Source: Pyrenopolyporus hunteri
Taxonomy: Eukaryota > Ascomycota > Sordariomycetes > Xylariales > Hypoxylaceae
Length of the DNA: 64,000 bases
Direction: 5' to 3'
Assembly (NCBI GenBank): GCA_902806595.1
Contig: CADCXC010000003.1
Coordinates: forward strand, 2,604,001-2,668,000
This document shows, piece after piece, positions 1-11,063 of this stretch. The position numbers were made by a program, and so were the translations under genes. The notes beneath the pieces were generated by a model. The model had not been told where the DNA came from, did not search any database, and worked only from the letters and a program-made list of their open reading frames with translations. Each line of letters opens with the position of its first letter. Position 1 is the first letter of the stretch.

Positions 1-313
1 GCCATCGCATATGTCAAGAGTTTTCGAGGCACCTATAGAAGAGGACGATGGGCGGCAAGAACACCTCAATAGTGTATCCCGAAGGATGGAAGTAAAAAGC
101 GAAATGTATATTATCGAGGGTAACACGACGCCCACGCCGCCCCCTGGTGCCCGCAGACGCGACGAGACATGGCTAGCAGAGCAGGATTCGTCGCCCGACG
201 TGTCCTTCGAGCTCCACCGCGCCGAGTCCCGACACAAAGCTTCTAAAAGCTCGATAACGTCGATACAACTCACAAAACCGTTGCCTCGCCTCCCGCAGGA
301 ACAGCGAAGGTGA
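1..313 (+). CDS. 3' end of an unknown gene (partial)
   Basis: An open frame runs from the left edge of the window to a TGA at 311-313. The first in-frame ATG is at 11, but the frame is open upstream to the edge, so this is probably the last exon of a longer gene rather than a complete 100-residue protein. The visible stretch is polar and proline/arginine-rich, with a PTPPPGARRR segment, a serine-rich stretch and a PLPRLPQ segment near the end. These are features of a disordered tail, and no domain is recognised. Confidence 0.45.
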   Translation, partial: PSHMSRVFEAPIEEDDGRQEHLNSVSRRMEVKSEMYIIEGNTTPTPPPGARRRDETWLAEQDSSPDVSFELHRAESRHKASKSSITSIQLTKPLPRLPQEQRR

Positions 314-2281
314 AGAATCGTCGCAACCAGATTCCAAAAGAACCCACACTACATAATACCCCGAGGCGGACGTATTACGAATACCACGCGATTACGGGGA
401 CATCACAACTTCGACTTGACGTACCTTTATTTCCTTTCGATTCTTTCTAGATGTGTGACTAGACGTTATATAGGATATACCCATAGGGCCAAAGCTCAAG
501 TTGACTAATTGGTGGACGGCTGGACCACAGAGAACACGCGTGTAAATTAAGGGAGTTTGAGGGGACAAAAGGAAAAATTGAAATTGTTACCGAAGAGCAA
601 TCTCGGCTGAGGGCTGGCTGTTATGTCCATGGATATCTTTTGAGAGGGAAATTTTCGGGGATCATAGATGGCTTACCATCATGTCTCACCAGGCTTTTAC
701 ATATAATCACTAGGCGCTGGAGGATTTTGGTGTCGTTTAAGCTGAAAGCAAGGATTCGCTATAGCTGCCAAGTGAGGAGGATAAGATGAAGATGATACCG
801 AGTACTCGGCAAGGAGAGTCGGCTTCCGGGGTGGTTCACAACGCGGTATTTACTATACATTTATATATATAGTGAATCTAAGCTTGCTCATAATCCGTTA
901 CTTGTAGCTTAAAATATGTGTCAACGCACAAGGCGTATTGCTAGGGCACACGTGGCTTTCTAGATATCTGATGGTTAGGTGGCTAGCCACCTAGTATCTG
1001 TCGATTCTTAGTCGAGATCTAACTTCTACATCGGTTGGTGTGTTGCGGCGACGCGTCTGCAGGTATATAAGGTGTATACTAAATTTACAAAGATTCCCAG
1101 GCCCTTGGGTCTACGGAACCAAAACTCTGGCTCACAAAAGCCTAGTGTGATCGCGTCAGGGGTTAGCCTCCGGCCGCAGTTCCGACATAAGCAAAACACG
1201 CACGAAGCGAGAATGTATGTACACAGCGAGTTGACGTGATATATGTATGTGGGTACCCGGAGCTTCTTAAGGACTCCTTATTGGATACATATGTAGAACT
1301 TACATAAGTCAGCTTTGGGTGTGGTCGGCGTGTCCGTAAGTATACGTTGTAAGTTAAGCTTGTGGCTATTCTCGCCCTGGTTATACTACATGGTGTATTA
1401 TTGCTATTTCCCAGGTACCTACCTATATTACATGTTATTAATGCTGTTATCGTAATATATGTTATTCCCAGGCTGCTGGTAACCTACCTGTGTGGGTAGG
1501 TAGGTATGTACGAGTTGGTAATTTGATTCAGCTGAAGTGGAGGAGTCATAGCTTGGATACCTAGGTAGACACTAGGTTATATACTGTATATGCAACACCC
1601 CTTTCTTATGTGTATATACTAGATATACAGATAGCCCTACATAATCGTACTTAACCGTGTAACTCAGTCGTATCTCGGAAACATCTTCCCTTACTATCCC
1701 GTATGATATCGAAAGCGTTTCCCACGAGCTAATAGCCTCGCAACCTACTAAGCCACAACAGCCAACCCAAAGCCTAAGGGTGTGGTGTTGGGCCTTGGAT
1801 GGTGTCCAGCGTTAGAGAAACCCCGGATCCGTCGCGGGACCCCTGGCGTACCTGCGGCTTCCGCGACCAAGGGTAAGGCTAGCGAGCGTTACATCGCGGC
1901 TCTCCTGCTAAGGGCAGGGGTCTGAGATGGTAGCGGCTCGCGCACGGGGGCCGCACGGATGGATCCTTAGTTCTACCTATATACCTACCTAGGTAGCGTA
2001 TAAAACATTTTGGTTTTTTTGACATCCTGGTGTTGACTGGAAGCGTCGCATTCGGCTAGCCTGCTTAACGACCGGGTTCCGCCGCTGGGACTGGGGTATC
2101 ACTGCTCTCTGTATTGGTTCTCTCCCAACGGGAAGCGGCCATGATTATACCTGGCCAAACAACCCACGGCTCACTTATCGCTAACCGTCTATGAAACAAA
2201 AAGCCCCAACTCCTCGGATGGGCCTCGAGGCACGCATGGTACATCTACAAACATGTTGGCGTCGGCCACTATGGACAACTA
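314..2281. other. Intergenic region, 2 kb
   Basis: No convincing coding region. It holds TA-rich stretches (for example around 861-872), scattered TAGGTAGGTA/TACCTAGGTA motifs (about 1494-1506, 1557-1570 and 1975-1995), and a GC-rich patch at about 1745-1965 with two perfect short hairpins (listed separately). It lies between two converging gene 3' ends. Confidence 0.6.
1831..1918. other. GC-rich patch with two short hairpins
   Basis: GTCGCGG (1831-1837) pairs with CCGCGAC (1861-1867). Shortly downstream CCTGC (1904-1908) pairs with GCAGG (1914-1918) over a five-base loop. The surrounding 200 bp is much more GC-rich than the flanking DNA and is not open in any useful frame. It could be a structured RNA or a remnant of unrelated DNA. 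No known RNA family is recognised. Confidence 0.25.
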
Positions 2282-4057
2282 TTAACTCAGGCCCTCTATG
2301 CCGTCGAGGCTTGGGTTCCAGTCCTCCTCCTCGTCCCAGACGGGTGTCAGGATGAAATTGTTCATGATCTGGCCCATACCACAGGCGAATCCGGTGCTCG
2401 CCTCCGGGTTTTGCAAGTCCAAATTCTGTTCTATCATAATTGCCGACGTTAAGAAATCGGTGTCGGTCCCCACGCCTAGACTCAGGACTGTGCCTCCCCA
2501 GTCGAACTCTACCTTGCCCGACTTGCGCACGTTGAGCTTGCCGATGAGGCCGCCGTCGGGCGGGAGAGTCGAGAACGGATTCCACTCTTTCTCCTTCTCG
2601 GCGCCATCTTCGGTCTTCACCTTGTTTGGGGCCGCCCCGGCGCTATTCTCCCTGGACGTGAGGTCCACCACCCCTGCCTGGCCGTCGTGCGTATCGTCCG
2701 TAGGCTTGGCTAACGGCGGGAGGATAGGTGGTAATTGGAATAGGTACATCTGGTCGTCTTTGGTTTGGCCTAGCTGCTGTTCATACTCGTCATTTTCTTT
2801 CTCCCCATTGGCCGGGGGGTCGAAGCTAAGTGTATCCAGCTGAAGCCGTAGGTCGTATAAGGTTTGTAGGATTTCGGGGTCTCTAGCCGCCTTTTCCTTT
2901 CGTTTTCTTTGCGCGATCGCTGCACTGTCCTCCTCGTCCGCAATTGGTTTCTTCTTGGCTTCTGGCGAAGGAGGGGCCTTCACCTGCGCTGCCTCGGGGA
3001 TATCGGCCATGTCAACATCCATGGCTTCTGGTTCTGTGCCAGGTTCTCTCTTCACTTTGACTTGACTCTTGGGAGCCGCGTGCCAGACCTCACTATCCTC
3101 TTCCATTCCGACGTCTTGCATATCCTTGGCTGCCTGGGTAACAAACAGTTCTTCGTCTTCAGACGATTGCCGTTCTTCCGCTTCTAGCTCTGCCGTAGTC
3201 TTAACTTTGACTTCTTCTTCCTCGTGCTGGGTCCGGATAAGACCGATCGGCGGATTTGCAGTTGACTTGTTAAAATGAGACGGTTGATGAAGAGGATGTC
3301 CTTCTTCATCGTATCCCGTAGTCCCGTTAAGAACGTCTATATTAAGTCTGGATTCGTTATCTCGTCTCGGTCGATATCTAAGAGAGTTAAATTGAGAAGT
3401 GAAACCACTTTTCGAAGAAGATGCACCGCCAGCACCCCCCCTCACGTTTTCTGAATATAAATTAGTTTAAGGCTGTTCCAAGCTGTGCCATTGAGCCTTT
3501 GGGGGTAAAATCGTACCTTGTGGTATTGCGGAAAACGGGCCGGAAGCAGTGACTGTTCTCCTTATTAATCCACGTTGAGGTAAGTCCCCTCTTCCTCGAC
3601 CTCTTCTTGACCTTCGGTCTTCTACTCGCTGCTGGCGTTCTTCTTCCTTGATCTTGACGGCCAAGTCACGGTTTCTTTCTTGCTCTAGCCTTGCCCTCTC
3701 CGCAGCGTCTCGACGGACATTCTTGGGTCTGAATCGACCGCCGAACCGTGACGCCGCAGCACTAGGCGCCTGTGATTGCCTCGGAGTCGTAGAGACTGGC
3801 TGATCACTTGGAGTGACGGACACCTCAGGGCTATCCGTCGGAGTGTCTTCCGATGGCGTATTTTGCGGGATCGCGTCGCTGTTATCTGTGGGATTTTGTG
3901 CTTGCAACGAACCCTCTACAGGATGTGTTTCTGCCTCCTCGGGAGGTGGAGCTGTGCTTGTGGCGTCTGATGGTAGATGAGCAGCTCTGGAAGCTCCCCT
4001 TCCCCTTCCCCTCCCCCTCGCTCTTGTGCCGCCCCCACGTGAACTACGAGGAGGCAT
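2282..4057 (-). CDS. RPC53: DNA-directed RNA polymerase III subunit RPC4 (Rpc53)
   Basis: Two exons, 4057-3517 and 3450-2282, with an intron at 3516-3451 (donor GTACGA, branch CTAAT, acceptor TTCAG), give 569 residues. RPC4/Rpc53 forms a heterodimer with RPC37 on RNA polymerase III and acts in termination and reinitiation on tRNA and 5S genes. The N-terminus is a basic Arg/Gly-rich tail (RGRGRGRG). A long acidic/basic middle precedes the conserved C-terminal block, which contains YLFQLPPILPPL, a GLIGKLNVRKSGKVEFDWGG segment and a GMGQIMNNFILTPVWD ending, typical of the family. The length is ordinary for filamentous fungi. The next gene (ureD) is on the same strand but over 700 bp away. Confidence 0.93.
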
Positions 4058-4791
4058 CTCGACTATATCATGGAGTTTGATGGTATTTCTGAAAATGGGA
4101 ATTCGGAAGTGTCCAGATATAGGCGGGTTTACGGATTATACTGCGCCGTGGTGAGGTGAGTGGGTGTGAGTACTGGTTGGCTTTTGTATAAGAGCGATTG
4201 CTAAGGAACTAAAGAATTGTATAAAATGATTGGAAAAGTTTATGGTGGGGCGGATTCCGTACGTATTATGCTTGGGCTGATAAGAACTGGTCTACCGCTG
4301 TGGGCGAGGGCGATAAGAGGAGCGGGAGGCACTGGTGGGGCACCATAGGGACTCAGTCACGCTAAGATACAGCAGCTGACTACCACCTGGTTTGCTGGGT
4401 ACTACGACATCCCTGCATGTGGTACGCATGTACGTACCTAGGTAGGTATGTACCTAGGTGCCGACCACATAGGAGCAATGGACGTACATGTAAATCGATG
4501 GATTTAACAACACTATATGTTCTGTCGCGGGCTTTCTGCATTTCCTATCAAATTACCGTATAAACCAGAGCCAATCACCTGTATGCAATTAGAACCATCC
4601 GCGCCATAGGTGATATAATAAATTACGTAGCACGTGGGTATATAGGTACCTAGGTACCTAGCTATGTATCTGCAGTTGATTATGTGTATCTGGATATACG
4701 CTGGGCAAAGTCCCGGATTTGGCCGTGATGTCTATACCAAGGTTGTAAACATGCAGGAGGCGCAACGCCCACTTACTAATTGCTCCCAGTA
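4058..4791. other. Intergenic region between RPC53 and ureD
   Basis: Upstream region of RPC53 and 3' flank of ureD. It holds two clusters of the GGTACCTAGGTACC-type motif (4431-4460 and 4644-4661). No gene is seen. Confidence 0.6.
4431..4661. repeat. TACCTAGGTA-type palindromic motif clusters
   Basis: Two clusters, at 4431-4460 and 4644-4661, consist of overlapping copies of TACCTAGGTA/GGTACCTAGG. The unit is its own reverse complement. Similar clusters recur through the intergenic DNA of this window. Confidence 0.6.
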
Positions 4792-5784
4792 TCATCGAAC
4801 GCACATCAGGGCTTGCTCACCAAATTGTTGCTCAATACTACCTTCCTGAAGAAGCATCGACCCTATCCAGTCCCGAGCCGCCTCAACAGTTGCAGCACCA
4901 AATTTCACCACGGCGCAACCACGCACATTGGCGGCTGACCAAAGGACTTCTTTGTCCCGCTCTTCATCTAGCCTCGTAGCTCTCCAACTCTCTAAAGGGG
5001 ATTGAGGTATTGCCTCCTCTTTCTTACGCGCTTCCGCGCTGCGGAAATCCCGAGCACCTAGTCGCGGCATTGCGGCGAATTCGGTAAGGAAGAAGTCGCT
5101 GAGCCGTTTGGTCATTGGCCCTCGCAGGATCAGTGTGCCTATGGCGGCGTGTCCATACATCGATTCCCGAAGCGTGGGAGATCCGCCCGGCCTGTTTGCG
5201 CCGTCAAGGATTACGGTGTCTCGGACTAGAAGTCGGTCCTTGAACGTTGCAGTTTCGGAGATAGACCAAACCTCGTTGCGGCCAACCCATCGGCTAAGGC
5301 TCCAATTTTCGCCCCGGGCTGTACGGCCTTGGGTAACCCAGTCCAGCACGCACAGGGATGCACCGGCGGTCAGTTTAAATATCTGCTTCTGTTCATAGAC
5401 GCTGCCTTCAAATGGTTGGACAGGGTCCGGGAGAAGACAGAGTGCGGCGCCATTTCCGATTTTGACGGACAAGTTCTGCCGTGTCACCGTATCTCGCGTA
5501 GAGGGCCGAAATATCTTTGTATGGCCTTGAGTAACGATGCTGAGCCTTGCCCCTGACCGTACGTCGATGGAGACGTTAATCTGATCGCCGCCAACGAGGC
5601 CCCCGCCGTATGACAAGAGAAATATTAGTACGCTGCCCTGCTCGGTGGTAGACGCAGGGGATATAAGCTTCAGCGGGTACTGATAAGTAATACTCTCGAT
5701 GGTGGAGGTGTTGTTGGGCGATAGGTTTACGACTATGCGGCCTTCCCCGGGAAGAGATGATGGGCGGGGGAACGGCGAAATCAT
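4792..5784 (-). CDS. ureD: Urease accessory protein UreD
   Basis: Single exon, 330 residues from the ATG at 5784. The frame is open seven codons further upstream, but only a TTG is available there. UreD is a chaperone that, with UreF and UreG, delivers nickel to apo-urease in the cytosol. Family landmarks are the N-terminal PGEGRIVVNLSPNNTS and TYQYPLKLISP segments, the GGGLVGGD motif with the following DVRSGARLSIVTQG, the KIFRP segment, LPDPVQPFEGS, and WVTQGRTARGE. The length matches fungal UreD. No other urease gene is nearby, as is normal in fungi. Confidence 0.95.
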   Translation of the reverse strand: MISPFPRPSSLPGEGRIVVNLSPNNTSTIESITYQYPLKLISPASTTEQGSVLIFLLSYGGGLVGGDQINVSIDVRSGARLSIVTQGHTKIFRPSTRDTVTRQNLSVKIGNGAALCLLPDPVQPFEGSVYEQKQIFKLTAGASLCVLDWVTQGRTARGENWSLSRWVGRNEVWSISETATFKDRLLVRDTVILDGANRPGGSPTLRESMYGHAAIGTLILRGPMTKRLSDFFLTEFAAMPRLGARDFRSAEARKKEEAIPQSPLESWRATRLDEERDKEVLWSAANVRGCAVVKFGAATVEAARDWIGSMLLQEGSIEQQFGEQALMCVR

Positions 5785-6602
5785 CTCATAGAGGATATTT
5801 GGCAAGGCACGAACGAGGCCATATAGCTCATTTCATGTTAGCGAGGGTGGGAATGGGGGATAACTCTTATTAGCTTTCGCTGGGAATCTTGTCATTGGCG
5901 CTTATCTTCAGGCCCGGCGCAAAGAGATATCTAGATGCTAGATAGGCGAGGGGACTGCGGCTCAATGGAACGCGGATTCTCTAGAGGGCGTGTGCTTCAT
6001 TAGTCCGGAGATGATGTGTTAAAAATGATGTAGATGCCAGAGGAATAAATTGGTTAGTAGAAAATGGAAGCCAAGGATTTCGTGTTGATATTGAGGCGGT
6101 GTTCCAATACATACATGTATCACTATGAGGGGAGACGAGGTTGAAGAATAATATGAGCATGAGCCATTGAATGGAATTGGTGATATTTAAAGGACGCAGG
6201 GTTGGAGGGGGAGGGGTTGAATCTACTATGTAGTAGTACCTACGGTAGGTACTTGATGTGCGACGTCTAGGTACCTTAGGTACCTCTTAGGTGGGTATCT
6301 AGGTATATGTGTACCTAGGTACCAGGCAGCAAGGGCAAAACGTCGGTTAATTCAATAAACAGAAGCTGGGAAGGGGTCAGATAATTCTTGGAGCGTCGAA
6401 TCCGGCGACTTTTTGATTTTGGCGAATCCAAACACGCTCCCCACCACCAGACGCGCCTGAATTGCCAACGAATCTTCCCCCCCGAGTCAACCCATTTCCC
6501 AGTAATCGCAGTGATCGCAGTAATCCCACTAATTCCACTAATCGCAACCTTGGAACCCGTTCATGGCGGGAACCGTCGCATCGCATTGAACTTCGATCCC
6601 AC
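5785..6602. other. Divergent intergenic region ureD / SCC3
   Basis: Head-to-head promoter region between ureD (-) and the cohesin gene (+). A dense cluster of GTACCTAGGTACC-type palindromes lies at about 6226-6325. The last 200 bp before the SCC3 start is C-rich and probably 5' leader. No further gene is seen. Confidence 0.6.
6226..6325. repeat. TACCTAGGTA-type motif cluster
   Basis: About 100 bp packed with TAGGTACC, GGTACCTTAGG and GTACCTAGGTACC units in the shared ureD/SCC3 upstream region. It belongs to the same self-complementary motif class seen elsewhere in the window. Confidence 0.6.
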
Positions 6603-9600
6603 ATGTCACCATCCAGATTGCCCCTAATGGAAACTTCAGACAACAACGCGACCTCTTCTCCCGCGTCTCTCCCCGATAATTCGCGACGTCGATCGGGACG
6701 CGTTGTGAGAGCCCCTCAGAAGTTCTCTCCCGAACCGAACCCGTCACAAAACGACCACGCATCGTCTAAACGCAAGAGAGGCTCTGATCGCGACGAGGAA
6801 GATGCGGAGAACGAGTCGCCCGCCGAAGATGACGACGAGGAGCTAAGCGATCCCGATGACCAGGGTGATGATGTTGAAGAAGAACAGGCTGCCAGATCAA
6901 AAAGATCCAAGTCTAGGCAGAAATCTCGATCGAAAAAGCCGGCGATTAAGCGCGCAAAAGTGAATGGCAGCGTGCCGGCAGATGCCGCGTCGGCTTCCAA
7001 TGCGCCCGCAGTTAGGCTGCCAAACAGACCCAAGAAGACTGCCAGAGTTGTCATTGTCCATCCCGATGGAGATGGTCTTTATGGTAGGGCCTCCGCCTTA
7101 ACTAGCGTTCCGTCTAGGCACCTCTGGCCGTACTAATGATTCTGCTAGCTGACGTTTTCGGTTCCGGCGACTCTTCTAACGATGTTGCCGCGCAATGGTA
7201 TCAACGCTACCAGCAAGACGATGCCAAAGCCTTGACGGAGGTTATTAACTGCGTTTTGCTTGCCGCGGGGTGCGACCAGCAGCTGACGGAGGACGATATT
7301 CGAGATCCCGATAATTCGGCGAACAGATTGTCAGAGTTGGAAGACGCTTATCAACAGGTGCGCTGTCGTCTCCCGGAGATGAACACTCTTATTCTTATGC
7401 CGCACATATGCTAACAAATAGGGCCTTGAATAGACGAATATCTCGGACTACCCTCTTATCTCAAGGGCGAAGAGTAGTAAGAATTTTCGCGAGCTCCTCG
7501 TCGAATTCTTCAAGTCCTTGATCATCCTACTGCACGAAACCGATGTCCTTTACACCGACGAGGACTTGTTGGACAACATCCAACGATGGGTTGGCATCAT
7601 GTCGTCTTCATCTTTACGCCCCTTCAGACACACTGCGACGACGGTAGGGTTGGCTATACTCACTTCACTCATTGATGTGACGAAGCAGCTTGATGAGCGA
7701 ATCACGAAGTCCAATCAAGCTCTACAGGCTGAGTCTGGTCGACGAGGGAAGAACAAGAACCTCATCGAGAGCACAAAAAAAGCTCTTGAAACTGCAAATC
7801 GCAATCGAGAATTCATAGATGTCAAGGTGAAGGATCTTTTCGATATCGTCTTCGTCCACCGTTACCGCGACATTGACCCGAAAATCCGCGCCGAGTGCGT
7901 AGAAGCTCTAGGCACATGGATTTGCAATCTCCCAACAGTATACATGGCACCCGAATATCTACGATACCTGGGCTGGCTACTGTCAGATGTATCCGTCTCA
8001 ACCCGGATAGAGGTCCTCAAGCAGTTGGCCCGGGTCCTGAAACGGGACGCGGAGAAGTTGGCCCATTTTATTGACAGATTCAGACCTCGTCTGGTTGAAA
8101 TGGCTACAAGGGATGCCGACATCTCTGTACGTGTCACGGCGATTGGTGTTGTCGACATCCTACGGGCATCTGGTATGCTCGAGCCCGAAGAGGTCGACTC
8201 CGTCAGCAAATTGCTCTTCGACTCTGAAGTTAGGATCCGTAAGGCCGTGGTCGGTTTCTTTTCGGCGCTGGTTCAAGAGCTCATTGAGAATAAGGTAGAC
8301 GAAATTGGTGGCAGCGATGCCCTGGAAGAAGTCTTTGGAGATGAGGATGAAGACGAGTATGATTCGCTCCGAAAGGACTGGATCAATATAAAGGCTCTTG
8401 CGGAAAATCTTGCCGTGTACGATGCTCAGCTAGACGAAGAACAGGATGAGATACGACACGGCTTAGACGTGGCAGCAGACGTGGTCAACGCCAGCATGCC
8501 CGACTCGCGGATCGCGCTGGCAACCCAAGCCCTCTATGAGAAAATACCTGAAATCAACAATTGGCAAATTCTTGCTGGCTATCTGTTGTTCGACCACTCA
8601 ACTAGCTCGAAGTCCCGGGCGAGTTCGAAAACGAATTCTATGGAAGCCGCCACGAAAAAGGCCGTCGCCCCCGAGCCGCGGGAGGAGGCTATTTTACTCG
8701 AAGTTTTAGCGGCTGCCGTCAAGGAGAGCTCCATACCATCCTCGGAACATGACAGGCATAAGAGGAGGGTAGGCAGGCTTGACTTGGATGCGCAGGATGA
8801 TATCGGCATGAAGCTGGCTGCGCTTATCCCTCGCCTCTTGAACAAGTTCGGGTCGGATCCTGCGATGGCCGCCATTGTACTGCGGTTAGAGCACTTCCTT
8901 GACCTAGAAGTGTTCCAACAACTACGCCAAAACTCGGCGACGTACGATAAACTTCTCGACGAGATCGCCACACAATTCAATCGCCACGTCGACCAAGGGC
9001 TTCTTAACGAGGCTACTGCAGCATTCATCCATGCCAGGCAATATGAAGAGCTCGAGGAGTTGACCGATAACAAATTGGCGGTACTCTGGGATAACACGCT
9101 CAATTCGTTGCGAAGCGTGGACAAGATTTGTGAATTATCAGCTCGGGGCAATCTCGATCGGGCGACGCTTACTGAGCTATCGCAAATATTAATGAAGCTC
9201 AGCAAGTTGGCTAGCATCTCCGACTGCGTCGATATCCTGGAAACTCCTGGAACATCGACTGATTCCGACCGACCAGCTATCGAGATCCTCATCGGCATAG
9301 TGCATCGCGGCTTGCTTACAGAGTCGAACGAAGACCTAGATGATCCCGAGGATGAAGTAGTTGCTTTCGCCATAAAGTCATGCCAATTCTATTTCATGTG
9401 GAAGGTCAGAAGATTACGGAACATTGTTGAAAGCAATGCAGATATCCCCGACGCCGAAGTGGATCAGCTAGTTATCTTGCGCAAAGATTTCATCACAAAC
9501 CTCATCCAAACCTTCTCTTCGCGGGGGTTCAACGACGACCTGCGCCTCTATGCTGTCGGTAGTGCCTGCGATCTCTGTGGGCTATTTGTTTTCTTGAGGC

Positions 9601-10301
9601 CCGTTATCGAAGGCCCGCAAGCCTCGAAATACAGAAAGTTGAGCCCTCTCCTAGAAGAGATGCCACCGGCCTTGATCACCCAGGAAATCATTCCGATATT
9701 TGACGCGGCAGAGCGTGCATACGCAAAACGGGCTAATAAGCAATTGAACGAACCCGCAGACGACGAGGATCCTTTAGATGACGAATTACCTCCTGAGGAC
9801 GACGAAGACGAAGAGCTCACAGAACAAGAGCGTTTCGCAGCCGAGTTGAAAGCAGAGAAGATTCTTTGCGAGCTAACTGGTAAACTTGTCCTTGCCATTT
9901 TAGCCAAGACAATCGATCATACTGGGCCGGATGCTGGTAAGCTTCGGAAGCGACTCAACCGCAACAAGACAAAACTCGGGAACAACTATAAAGACGTCGT
10001 AGCTTACTTAGACGAGGACCACCTTCGTGAGCTAAGGAATGGGAAGAAAAAGCCTACAGCCAAAGCCAAGGGTAAGGAACCGGTGAAGAAGCCGGTACTT
10101 AGCGCAGAACTGGTGATTGAGGACGATGACGATGATAATTTGAGGGTAGAAGACCCGTTCGAGGAGGTCGAGCCCGAAGAAGGCACAGCTGAGGACCTGA
10201 GACGACGAGAACTTCTTGAGGATCCCATCGAGGACGACGATGATGAGGATAGGGCCGCGGGTGGAGAGCCCATGGAAGACGACGAAGTAATCGGGGATTA
10301 A
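6603..10301 (+). CDS. SCC3: Cohesin subunit SA (Scc3/Irr1/Psc3, STAG family)
   Basis: Three exons (6603-7083, 7149-7357 and 7434-10301) give 1185 residues. Introns are 65 nt (branch TACTAATG) and 76 nt (branch GCTAAC). In the second intron the first AG (7421) would lead into a stop, so the acceptor at 7433 is used. Scc3 binds the Scc1 kleisin and loads and stabilises the cohesin ring on chromatin. The N-terminus is disordered, acidic and basic. The conserved entry segment FGSGDSSNDVAAQWYQRY is followed by the stromalin domain (WVGIMSSSSLRPFRHTATTV) and a long helical-repeat body. The C-terminal tail is very acidic and Lys-rich, as in other fungal orthologues. An in-frame ATG at 6627 is an alternative start. 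Confidence 0.95.
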
Positions 10302-11063
10302 TGAGAAAGCTAGCTACCAGGAACGACCTCCAACGTCTACTATTATTGTACCTACTTTACGGCTTGGGCGGACCGGTATGAATGACATGCTTTTAGAGGC
10401 TGATACGAATTTCACCGCGCGGGAGAGCGGGTTTATTTTGCAGAGCGCATAGCGGAAGAAGCTGCTGCGATACCCATTACGTGTTGCACATTTCTCGCGA
10501 GTGTCCCGAAGGGTAAACCTGTCGGCAGCCAATGCCGCATAGGTTAATTGTACAGAGTCATAGGACGAGGCGATTCCCCCAGAGGCTGACTTTGTTTTAT
10601 TTTATTTGCTTTGCTCGTTACTGTATTACTACGTACCTACTCGAGAATTCCAACTTTTACCTCAGCCAGAAACGGAGTAGAGAAGATGACGAGAATGAGG
10701 ATGGATGATTCACTCTGGTGTGTGGGCATGCGTACCCGTACCTAATCGGCGCGTACCTAGTAAGAGCATTGAGCTGGTCGTATATGTTGTTAAGTCCTAT
10801 GTATTGTACAATACCTACCCAGGTTAGGTAGTTAGGTTAGTGCTCATTATAAGGGCTACGCTGAATCGACTAACTTGGGATTCCCAGGCTTTGTCGTGAG
10901 GGAAAGACGTGTAGTTGTGATTACTGTAGAAGACTTCCCATGCTGGGAATGGCCCACCATATCTCGTGGCGATATAATGGAGGGTACCCGGGTGGGTAGG
11001 TAATCCCCGACCCTCATTCATTATTATTAGGTAGGTAGACACCTATTTTACTGTCGTGCCGTG
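10302..11063. other. Intergenic region between SCC3 and POT1 (convergent)
   Basis: 3' flanks of two converging genes. It contains ACCTACCCAGGTTAGGTAGTTAGG-like and GGTAGGTAGACACC motifs at about 10810-10840 and 10995-11044. Nothing else is supported. Confidence 0.55.
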
